From: Eubacterium sp. CAG:786
GTDB taxonomy: Bacteria; Bacillota; Clostridia; Oscillospirales; Ruminococcaceae
DNA: 7,005 bases
Assembly: GCA_000432175.1 (NCBI GenBank)
Contig: HF989421.1
Coordinates: forward strand, 15,991-22,995
Direction of reading: 5' to 3'
Part shown: piece after piece, positions 1-5,638 of the stretch
Position numbering within the stretch: the first letter of the stretch is position 1
How the letters are laid out: the number at the start of each line of letters is the position of its first letter
Position numbers and translations under genes: made by a program
The notes under the pieces: model-generated
The model's input: only the letters and a program-made list of their open reading frames with translations
Databases searched by the model: none
What the model was told of the DNA's origin: nothing

Positions 1-1356
1 AGCCTTGGCGCCGGCACCGACGCAGTCGTCATGCTGGTAAATTACCTGCTGATAATCGCGGGAATATCCAGCCCCCTGCTGATGTGGCTGGAAAACGCGC
101 CTGTACCTGTGCATATCATTGTTTACACGCTGTTCCTGATATATCTGGTGATATTCAGCTTCTATCCGTCGCTCAAAAGCTACCCCACGCTGCGGCTGAG
201 AGTGCTTGGCGACGGCGCCGGCCAGATACATGCATTCTTTATAACAGGCGTCGTCTGTCTTGTTATCGATATTGTGGTACTGTGGGCTGCGCTCACCGGC
301 AGAATTCCCCCCGCGCCTTCGATAGAATACGGGGTTGTGCTGTTTCTCGCGGAACTTATCGTGTTCTGGAACGGCATAATCCGGGTGTATTGTACCTCAG
401 TGCAGCTTGGCGTAAAGTACCGCGCATGGGGCATCGCCCTCGGAATGGTGACTCCCGCAAACCTGGTTGTTCTGGCGCTCATCTACCGCAAGGTACGTCA
501 CGAATGCGAAATAGAATGCCAGAAGGCGCTTATCAACAAGGAACGCCGCGACGACCAACTCTGCCGAACGAAATACCCGCTGATGTTCGTACACGGGGTG
601 TTCTTCCGCGACAGCCGTCTGCTGAATTACTGGGGGCGCATTCCCGCGGAGCTGGAAGCTAACGGCGCCGAAATATTCTACGGCGAGCAGGAGTCTGCGG
701 CTTCCGTTGAAAACAGCGCTGCTCAGCTTGCGGAAAGGATAAAGTCACTCGTAAAGCGCACCGGCTGCGAAAAAGTCAACATAATCGCGCATTCCAAGGG
801 CGGTCTTGACGCGCGCTACGCGATTTCCCAGCTGGGCTGCGACAAGTATGTTGCTTCTCTCACGACGATAAACACCCCGCACCACGGCTGCCTTTTCGCG
901 GAATACCTGCTCAATACCGCGCCGGAGCGATTTGTCCGCACCATCGAAAAGGTGTATAATTCCGCATTCATGCGGCTTGGCGATAACGAGCCGGATTTCC
1001 TTGCGGCAGTCACGGACCTGACAAACACACGCTGTGAGCAAATCAACAAAATCGCGCCCGACATGCCGGGTGTGCTGTATCAGAGCGTTGGCTCACACGC
1101 GCGTTGTTCGAGGTCCGGGCGCTTTCCGCTGAACTTCTCCTACCCTATCGTCAAGAAGTACGACGGCGACAACGACGGCCTGGTCGCTCTGACTTCCGCG
1201 CCATGGGGCGAGAATTTCACAGTGCTTCACCCCACCGGCAAGCGCGGTATCACCCATGCGGACGTGATAGACCTCAACCGCGAGGATATCCCAGGGTTCG
1301 ATGTGCGGGAATTCTATGTGCAGATGGTGCATAAATTAAAAGAACAAGGACTTTAA
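1..1356 (+). CDS. Membrane-anchored alpha/beta-hydrolase, lipase-like (5' partial)
   Basis: Residues are numbered from the ATG at base 31. The frame is open to base 1 and that ATG has no ribosome binding site, so the true start is probably outside the window. About five hydrophobic segments (roughly 3-20, 26-45, 67-88, 100-119, 133-152) precede a lipase domain (about 180-441). The domain shows an oxyanion-type HG (188-189), a nucleophile elbow AHSKGG (Ser255), an INTPHHG block (280-286), a YDGDNDGLV acid segment (probable catalytic Asp382) and THAD (probable catalytic His409). This order matches bacterial triacylglycerol lipases of the Pseudomonas/Burkholderia type, where NDGLV and NHLDE carry the Asp and His. 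It probably hydrolyses a carboxylic ester, possibly a lipid; substrate unknown. Loop charges do not settle which side of the membrane the domain faces. Fusion to a polytopic membrane region is unusual for this family. The gene ends at its own terminator. Confidence 0.85.
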   Translation, partial: SLGAGTDAVVMLVNYLLIIAGISSPLLMWLENAPVPVHIIVYTLFLIYLVIFSFYPSLKSYPTLRLRVLGDGAGQIHAFFITGVVCLVIDIVVLWAALTGRIPPAPSIEYGVVLFLAELIVFWNGIIRVYCTSVQLGVKYRAWGIALGMVTPANLVVLALIYRKVRHECEIECQKALINKERRDDQLCRTKYPLMFVHGVFFRDSRLLNYWGRIPAELEANGAEIFYGEQESAASVENSAAQLAERIKSLVKRTGCEKVNIIAHSKGGLDARYAISQLGCDKYVASLTTINTPHHGCLFAEYLLNTAPERFVRTIEKVYNSAFMRLGDNEPDFLAAVTDLTNTRCEQINKIAPDMPGVLYQSVGSHARCSRSGRFPLNFSYPIVKKYDGDNDGLVALTSAPWGENFTVLHPTGKRGITHADVIDLNREDIPGFDVREFYVQMVHKLKEQGL

Positions 1357-1363
1357 AATCAAT

Positions 1364-1395
1364 ATCCGGCGATGACCTCCATTGCCGGATTTTTA
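1364..1395 (+). terminator. Intrinsic terminator of the lipase-like gene
   Basis: A 10-bp stem (ATCCGGCGAT, 1364-1373, pairing with ATTGCCGGAT, 1381-1390, one G-U pair) encloses a 7-base loop and runs into TTTTTA. It lies 8 bases after the stop codon. The other strand lacks a U-run, so it acts one way. Confidence 0.85.
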
Positions 1396-1417
1396 TAGCA
1401 CTTTTTTATAGCACTTT
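1390..1417. repeat. Short direct repeat, period 13
   Basis: TTTTTATAGCACTTT occurs at 1390-1404 and again at 1403-1417, overlapping by two bases. It follows directly on the terminator U-run and looks like a simple local tandem duplication; it would give a second T-run behind the terminator hairpin. Confidence 0.7.
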
Positions 1418-1438
1418 TATTTACAGTCAATTTCGATA

Positions 1439-1467
1439 TTGCATTTTTTAGGAAAATATGATATAAT
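1439..1467 (+). promoter_or_regulatory. Sigma-A promoter for the kinase-like gene
   Basis: A perfect TATAAT at 1462-1467 is preceded by TGA (1459-1461), making an extended -10. A weak -35 (TTGCAT, 1439-1444) sits 17 bases upstream. Transcription would start near 1474, giving a leader of about 46 bases. Confidence 0.75.
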
Positions 1468-1507
1468 TCAGATATATCGACTTTATATCCACCAAAAATT
1501 GAGTATT

Positions 1508-1512
1508 GGAGA
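1508..1512 (+). promoter_or_regulatory. Ribosome binding site that fixes the start at 1520
   Basis: GGAGA lies 7 bases before the ATG at 1520. A longer reading from TTG at 1439 would place the start on the promoter's -35 element, before the transcription start, so 1520 is preferred. Confidence 0.85.
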
Positions 1513-1519
1513 ATTTAAG

Positions 1520-3472
1520 ATGGGTTTTTTTGATTTTTTCAGAAGCAGCAAAAAGAAACAGGACAGCGGTCCCGCACCGCAGGCCCAGACAGCTGATCAG
1601 CCGGAAATGATAGCGCTTGCGTCAAGCATGGGCAACCAGAATGCCGGTCAGATGATGGCGCCGCAGGCCGAAAATGCAAGAGCTATGGCAAACATGCAGC
1701 AATCCCCTGCAATGGCGCGTGACAGCCTCAAAGATCTCTACACGGATCTTCGTCGCAGCCAGAAAGGCGGCGTACCTGTCTGGAATTCCAGCTTATATAA
1801 TAAAGTTGTCAACAGCCTTAAAGCTATCAACAACGCGATGAGCGTGCATTTCACCGATAATCCTACCGAAAACCATAAAATGCTTAGTGAAATGGACGGC
1901 AAATACCGCGAACTTATAAGCGCCTGCAATGCGTATACCGCACGCTCACCCAGGACTGAAGCCGGTATCGCGCGCAAGAATATCGTGCTGCATATCCAGG
2001 AAAAAGCCAGCGCAGACCTGCTCGCACTGGGCGCGGTAAGGACGGATTTCTGCGCGCTTTCACCCGAAGAGCAGCGCCAGAAGGACTGGAACCAGCTGCT
2101 TAATCAGAGCCGCACTATTCACCTGACCGTAAGTAACTTTTCGGAAATCGGCAAGGCAACCGGAGGTCAGGCGTCCGAGGTGTACAGAATTACAGCGGGA
2201 AACGCTTCCGTAAAGGGCGCGGACGGTACGCCGATACAGATATCAGACACGCATTACTTCAAGCCTGAAGATGAATTCGATATGTCGAAGGATAATGATT
2301 CCGCGAAGATCGTAGAAAACATGCTCCAACGATTCCCGAAACTGACTGATCAAGATAAAATGATTATACGTCGATGGGCTAACAGACCTTTAGCTCAGGG
2401 AGAAAACGGCGATAAAGACCAAGCAATAGAGTCAAGATTAAGAGGACTGTCTCCGGATGGCGTGATCGCCATACATTTTATAAACGACAGGGTACCGTCG
2501 GCACATATTACGACCGATACTGTTATGGAGCGCCTGAAAATAGGCGAAGGCAGCGAAAAGGTCAACATGACAAGACGAAACGTCGCTACAAGCCGTATGG
2601 CAGCATTGCTTGGAGTTGGCAACCTCGTTGCAAAATCAGAAACAGCCGAAATATACGACGAAGCCACCGGTGCAACCATACGAGGAAATCTGATGGAACA
2701 GGCAAGGGGGCAGATGTCAGGAAATGACTTAACCGCCGAAGAAAAAAAAGGCAAAAAAACACTCATTTTTTCAAGCACAAAAGAACGGCCTGATGTTCTG
2801 CTCAACTCCACCGGAAGCTTTCAGAGAGATCTTTGCAGTCTGCAGGTATTTGACAATATTTGTGGACAGATAGACAGACACGGCGGAAATTTCCTTGTCT
2901 CAAAAAATGAACAGGGCGAGCTCTCAGAGCTGCAGGGAATAGATAATGACGGCGCGTTTGGACTGAATGAAAGCGGAGCTTTTCTCAGCGGAATGGGAAA
3001 CAACAGAAACGCATACAATATCGAAACAGGCGAAATGGAACTGCCTTTCCTGGACAGGGCATTCGCTGAAAGGATAAATGCCGTGGATCCGGAAATGATA
3101 AAATACGCTCTCAAAGACTTGCTGACCGAACAGGAAATATCCGCAGTCATCACAAGACTCAACAATGTCAAGAAGGCGATCAGCACCATGGACGAATCGC
3201 GCCTGCTGAGAGATGAAGACTGGAACGATGACACCGCGCAGGCACTCATTGATCAGGCTTGGAAAGCTAACCAAAGATACAACGAGCTGGAAGCTGACCC
3301 CGATACAAAACGCATGGAAACTTTGGATAAAATGAACCAGTCAAATCTATATGAGAATTATTTTGGAGAATTAATGCTCAATTCACTTCCCATAATGTTT
3401 TTCGACAAGGGCGCATTAGGAGAAGACACACCTCAGCTTCTCCGCAGGAAACAGAGAATGCAGCAGAAATAA
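1520..3472 (+). CDS. Putative kinase-like protein (HipA/PI3K-like fold), 650 aa
   Basis: I do not recognise this protein by name. The N-terminus (MGFFDFFRSSKKK) is amphipathic then basic, with no signal peptide; residues 14-66 are Gln/Ala/Met rich (seven Met between 30 and 65), and 67-200 look helical. From about 205 onward the landmarks of an atypical kinase appear in order: a possible nucleotide loop GGQASEVYRI (215-224), a candidate ATP-binding lysine in HYFKPE (Lys248), a conserved-looking helix RNVATSRMAALLG (353-365), a catalytic-loop candidate QIDRHGGNFLV (450-460; Asp452, Asn457) and a metal-binding candidate GIDNDGAFG (473-481; Asp475). DRHxGN followed by ID(N/F) is typical of HipA, PI3/PI4-kinase and Fam20-type kinases. 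That fold is inferred from motifs only; the target could be a protein, a lipid or none. About 170 charged C-terminal residues follow. The gene is transcribed alone and is visibly richer in A/T than the genes around it, especially beyond 2300. Confidence 0.75.
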   Translation: MGFFDFFRSSKKKQDSGPAPQAQTADQPEMIALASSMGNQNAGQMMAPQAENARAMANMQQSPAMARDSLKDLYTDLRRSQKGGVPVWNSSLYNKVVNSLKAINNAMSVHFTDNPTENHKMLSEMDGKYRELISACNAYTARSPRTEAGIARKNIVLHIQEKASADLLALGAVRTDFCALSPEEQRQKDWNQLLNQSRTIHLTVSNFSEIGKATGGQASEVYRITAGNASVKGADGTPIQISDTHYFKPEDEFDMSKDNDSAKIVENMLQRFPKLTDQDKMIIRRWANRPLAQGENGDKDQAIESRLRGLSPDGVIAIHFINDRVPSAHITTDTVMERLKIGEGSEKVNMTRRNVATSRMAALLGVGNLVAKSETAEIYDEATGATIRGNLMEQARGQMSGNDLTAEEKKGKKTLIFSSTKERPDVLLNSTGSFQRDLCSLQVFDNICGQIDRHGGNFLVSKNEQGELSELQGIDNDGAFGLNESGAFLSGMGNNRNAYNIETGEMELPFLDRAFAERINAVDPEMIKYALKDLLTEQEISAVITRLNNVKKAISTMDESRLLRDEDWNDDTAQALIDQAWKANQRYNELEADPDTKRMETLDKMNQSNLYENYFGELMLNSLPIMFFDKGALGEDTPQLLRRKQRMQQK

Positions 3473-3495
3473 GCAACTCGCATATTTAATAAAAA

Positions 3496-3521
3496 TCCGG
3501 CGCTGGATAACCAACGCCGGA
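3496..3521. terminator. Shared bidirectional terminator between convergent genes
   Basis: The stem TCCGGCG/CGCCGGA (3496-3502 with 3515-3521), extended inward by TGG/CCA after one mismatch, has an ATAA loop. On the plus strand AATTTTATTT follows (kinase-like gene). On the minus strand TTTTTATT follows (Fe-S/GGGtGRT operon), about 30 bases past the native stop at 3553. Confidence 0.85.
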
Positions 3522-3552
3522 AATTTTATTTATCTTGCGAAACCGCAGTAGA

Positions 3553-3622
3553 TCAAGCCTTGAGAGCCTCTTCAACGAGTACTGCGCAAGCAACGGTAGC
3601 GCCAACCATGGGGTTGTTGCCC
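3553..3622 (-). pseudogene. Displaced native C-terminus of the GGGtGRT gene
   Basis: Read on the minus strand this encodes GNNPMVGATVACAVLVEEAL plus KA and a TGA stop (3553-3555). It matches, from memory of the family, the conserved end of GGGtGRT proteins, which directly follows the MMGLIG segment seen at about 3765-3782. Here the two are separated by about 140 bp and lie in different frames, so the tail is not translated as part of the product. Placing the tail directly after residue 310 gives an intact protein of about 333 residues. The tail ends just ahead of the operon terminator, as a native 3' end should. Its sequence looks undamaged, which suggests a recent disruption. Confidence 0.85.
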
Positions 3623-3762
3623 GAACGTTGATAAGGAGCATCAATGCTCGTGAATGGCTTTATAATGCGGAAGGAGAGTTAGCGGAAGTGAGTGGATAGA
3701 GGGCAATTTGAGTATATGGAGGACAAGAAGAGGACAAGGAGGACAACTTAGGTTTTATCAAA
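3623..3762. other. About 140-bp insertion interrupting the GGGtGRT gene
   Basis: The borders are inferred by rejoining the conserved coding sequence on each side and may be off by a few bases. The plus strand is strongly purine-rich from about 3668 to 3746. It holds three copies of GAGGACAA (3719, 3730, 3739) and a palindrome GAGCAT-CA-ATGCTC (3637-3650). TTGATAA near the left end (3628-3634) recurs inverted at the right end (3755-3761), a possible but imperfect terminal inverted repeat. GATAAG occurs just inside the left end (3630) and just outside the right end (3768). No transposase fits in 140 bp, so if mobile it is a MITE-like or RPE-like element moved by another enzyme. A deletion-linked rearrangement or an assembly join remains possible. 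Confidence 0.65.
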
Positions 3763-4694
3763 ATACCGATAAGACCCATCATCTCAACGTGTGCAGGAAC
3801 AGAGGAAGAACCAGCGAACTGCGCGTCGGAGTGCATACGTCCCATTGTATCGGTCATACCGTAGGAAGCAGGACCAGCTGCCATGTTATCAGGGTGAAGT
3901 GTACGGCCTGTACCACCGCCGGAAGCAACGGAGAAGTACTTCTTACCCTTCTCTACGCACTCCTTCTTGTAGGTACCTGCAACGGGGTGCTGGAATCTGG
4001 TCGGGTTGGTGGAGTTACCAGTGATGGAAACGTCAACGCCTTCCTTCCACATGATAGCTACGCCCTCTGTTACGTCGTTTGCGCCGTAGCAGTTAACCTT
4101 TGCGCGCAGACCGGTGGAATATGCCTTGCGGAACACTTCCTTAACCTCGCCTGTATAGTAATCCATCTCAGTCTCAACGTATGTAAAGCCGTTGATTCTG
4201 GAAATGATCTGTGCAGCATCCTTGCCAAGGCCGTTCAGGATAACGCGGAGAGGTTCCTTACGAACCTTGTTAGCCTTCTCTGCGATACCGATAGCGCCCT
4301 CTGCAGCTGCAAAGGACTCGTGACCTGCCAGGAAGCAGAAGCACTTTGTCTCTTCCTCGAGCAGCATCTTGCCGAGGTTACCGTGGCCGAGACCAACCTT
4401 ACGCTGATCGGCAACAGAACCAGGAATGCAGAATGCCTGCAGACCCTCGCCGATAGCAGCAGCAGCGTCAGCAGCTCTTGTGCAGTTCTTCTTGATAGCG
4501 ATAGCGCAGCCTACAGTGTAAGCCCACTTAGCATTCTCGAAGCAGATGGGCTGGATCTTTTCAACTTCATGATAGATATCGAGACCCTTAGCCTTGCAGA
4601 TATCAGCACATTCCTCAATGGAATTAATGCCGTAATTCTTCAGAACAGCGAGGATCTGGGGTTCGCGTCTGTCGTAGGATTCAAATAAAGCCAT
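3660..4694 (-). CDS. GGGtGRT protein, C-terminally disrupted
   Basis: The product carries the family's naming motif SGGGTGRT (258-265), followed by HPDNMAAGPASYGMTDTMGR and the AHVEMMGLIG block (301-310). This family of unknown biochemical role is common in Clostridia and is typically encoded next to a NifU-like scaffold, as here, so a role in Fe-S metabolism is inferred. Several Cys residues (32, 51, 63, 71, 89, 118, 120, 202) could bind metal. The start is firm: AGGAGGT (4703-4709) lies 8 bases before the ATG. After residue 310 the frame enters foreign DNA, giving a 34-residue Ser/Pro/Leu-rich tail that ends at TAA (3660-3662). Residues 1-310 look intact, so the protein may still fold. The upstream gene ends 16 bases before it, so they share an operon. 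No signal peptide; cytoplasmic. Confidence 0.88.
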   Translation of the reverse strand: MALFESYDRREPQILAVLKNYGINSIEECADICKAKGLDIYHEVEKIQPICFENAKWAYTVGCAIAIKKNCTRAADAAAAIGEGLQAFCIPGSVADQRKVGLGHGNLGKMLLEEETKCFCFLAGHESFAAAEGAIGIAEKANKVRKEPLRVILNGLGKDAAQIISRINGFTYVETEMDYYTGEVKEVFRKAYSTGLRAKVNCYGANDVTEGVAIMWKEGVDVSITGNSTNPTRFQHPVAGTYKKECVEKGKKYFSVASGGGTGRTLHPDNMAAGPASYGMTDTMGRMHSDAQFAGSSSVPAHVEMMGLIGILIKPKLSSLSSSCPPYTQIALYPLTSANSPSAL

Positions 4695-4702
4695 TGTTTT
4701 CT

Positions 4703-4709
4703 ACCTCCT
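4703..4709 (-). promoter_or_regulatory. Strong Shine-Dalgarno site of the GGGtGRT gene
   Basis: AGGAGGT on the minus strand fills most of the 16-base gap between the two operon genes and stands 8 bases before the ATG at 4694. It indicates independent, efficient initiation on the second cistron. Confidence 0.9.
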
Positions 4710-4710
4710 A

Positions 4711-5403
4711 TTACTGCTTTCTCGGGTCGATGAACTTAACAGCGTCAGCGACACGGCCGTACTGACCATGAGCCTTCTCAAATGCTGTGTTAGCGTCATC
4801 GCCGTTCTTGATGAATTCCATCATCTTGCCGAAGTTTACGAACTTGTAGCCGATGATCTCATCATCTTCGTTCAGAGCCAGCTCAGTAACATAGCCGTCT
4901 GTCATTTCGAGGTAGCGGGGGCCCTTAGCCAGAGTACCGTACATAGTACCGATCTGGGAACGCAGACCCTTGCCCAGGTCCTCAAGACCTGCGCCGATAG
5001 CAAGACCGTCCTCGGAGAAAGCGGACTGGCTTCTGCCGTATACGATCTGGAGGAACAGCTCTCTCATTGCTGTGTTGATAGCGTCGCAAACGAGGTCGGT
5101 GTTGAGAGCCTCAAGAATGGTTCTGCCGGGCAGGATCTCAGCAGCCATAGCAGCGGAGTGTGTCATACCGGAGCAGCCGATAGTCTCAACGAGAGCCTCC
5201 TGGATAACGCCGCCCTTTACGTTAAGGGACAGCTTGCAGGTACCCTGCTGGGGTGCGCACCAGCCGATACCGTGTGTGAAACCGTTGATGTCAGCGATCT
5301 CCTTAGCCTTTACCCACTTAGCTTCTTCGGGGATAGGCGCAGCGCCGTGTGCAACGCCCTGTGCCACGGGACACATGTTTTCAACTTCATGAGAATAAGT
5401 CAT
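4711..5403 (-). CDS. NifU-like iron-sulfur cluster scaffold protein
   Basis: The 230-residue protein has a NifU/IscU-like core: ETIGCSGMTHSAAMAAEIL (73-91; Cys77) followed by GRTILEALNTD resembles the NifU block GCGAAIASSS...GKTLEEAL. Other cysteines are Cys11, Cys49 and Cys56 (WCAPQQGTC) and Cys106. Classical NifU/IscU uses three Cys; the WC-x6-C pair here is the pattern I associate with the version paired with GGGtGRT proteins. It would hold or transfer an Fe-S cluster in the cytoplasm. It is longer than IscU, with an acidic C-terminal extension of unknown use. I chose ATG at 5403 because AAAGGAG (5415-5421) precedes it, although the 11-base gap is long. An in-frame ATG at 5454 would sit at the expected transcript start with no binding site. 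It is first in a two-gene operon with the GGGtGRT gene. Confidence 0.85.
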   Translation of the reverse strand: MTYSHEVENMCPVAQGVAHGAAPIPEEAKWVKAKEIADINGFTHGIGWCAPQQGTCKLSLNVKGGVIQEALVETIGCSGMTHSAAMAAEILPGRTILEALNTDLVCDAINTAMRELFLQIVYGRSQSAFSEDGLAIGAGLEDLGKGLRSQIGTMYGTLAKGPRYLEMTDGYVTELALNEDDEIIGYKFVNFGKMMEFIKNGDDANTAFEKAHGQYGRVADAVKFIDPRKQ

Positions 5404-5414
5404 TGTTGTTTGAA

Positions 5415-5421
5415 CTCCTTT
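5415..5421 (-). promoter_or_regulatory. Ribosome binding site deciding the scaffold gene start
   Basis: AAAGGAG on the minus strand lies 11 bases before the ATG at 5403. It supports that start over the in-frame ATG 51 bases further upstream. Confidence 0.75.
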
Positions 5422-5429
5422 CAACATTT

Positions 5430-5453
5430 TGTCCGGAGAAGTTTGCCCGGACA
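5430..5453 (-). promoter_or_regulatory. Stem-loop at the 5' end of the Fe-S operon mRNA
   Basis: TGTCCGG and CCGGACA form a perfect 7-bp inverted repeat around a 10-base loop. With transcription starting near 5456, the hairpin would begin within a few bases of the transcript's 5' end and finish 8 bases before the ribosome binding site. It could protect the mRNA or be an operator dyad; no T-run follows, so it is not a terminator. Confidence 0.55.
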
Positions 5454-5462
5454 TACAACTGT

Positions 5463-5491
5463 ATTATACAACATTTCTCGGCATTTTGCAA
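5463..5491 (-). promoter_or_regulatory. Sigma-A promoter of the Fe-S scaffold/GGGtGRT operon
   Basis: On the minus strand TTGCAA (-35, plus positions 5486-5491) is followed after 17 bases by a perfect TATAAT (5463-5468). The predicted start is near 5456. Confidence 0.8.
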
Positions 5492-5513
5492 TAGGTTAGA
5501 AAGCGCTAACCTA
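5492..5513. promoter_or_regulatory. Palindromic operator candidate, DtxR/IdeR-like half-sites
   Basis: TAGGTTAG and CTAACCTA form a perfect 8-bp inverted repeat with a 6-base spacer, abutting the -35 element of the Fe-S operon promoter. The half-sites equal those of the DtxR/IdeR iron-box consensus (TTAGGTTAG-S-CTAACCTAA), which has one base between them rather than six. Iron-dependent control is a reasonable guess given the operon, but the spacing does not fit a standard box. It lies about 63 bases upstream of the divergent promoter's -35. Confidence 0.5.
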
Positions 5514-5575
5514 AAATTATTTTGTTCACTCTGGCTTACTCATGCATAATTCTCAGAAAAGCGGCGCTCATATAC

Positions 5576-5604
5576 TTGACACGGCTGATTAAAAATGTTA
5601 TAAT
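5576..5604 (+). promoter_or_regulatory. Consensus sigma-A promoter for the lipid kinase gene
   Basis: A perfect TTGACA (5576-5581), 17-base spacer and perfect TATAAT (5599-5604), with TGT ahead of the -10 forming an extended -10. A strong, probably constitutive promoter; start near 5611, leader about 28 bases. Confidence 0.9.
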
Positions 5605-5638
5605 CTGTATATATTTATAACAGAAAGGCGGCAGGGAT

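Noticed and set aside
1439..1519. Upstream in-frame TTG start for the kinase-like protein (27 more residues)
   Set aside because: It overlaps the -35 of the promoter and precedes the transcription start; the ATG at 1520 has a well-placed GGAGA.
3661..3666. TATAAT in the insert as a promoter
   Set aside because: No TTGACA-like element occurs 16-18 bases upstream (TTGATA at 3628 is 27 bases away) and no extended -10 is present.
3719..3746. Three GAGGACAA copies as a CRISPR-like or iteron array
   Set aside because: The units are only 8 bases with 1-3 base gaps, without spacers and without neighbouring cas or replication genes.
3630..3773. GATAAG direct repeat (3630, 3768) as the target-site duplication of the insert
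   Set aside because: Removing one repeat and the DNA between deletes 138 bp, which does not restore the GGGtGRT reading frame; removing about 140 bp does. It is probably coincidental.
3708..4688. 326-codon plus-strand open frame
   Set aside because: It lies entirely opposite the conserved GGGtGRT gene; its long open frame is a by-product of that gene's codon use and it resembles no known family.
5404..5454. In-frame ATG at 5454 as start of the scaffold protein
   Set aside because: It lies at the predicted transcript start without a ribosome binding site and inside the leader stem-loop.
4768..5499. 243-codon plus-strand open frame
   Set aside because: It is antisense to the NifU-like gene and runs through its promoter region, with no family-like motifs.
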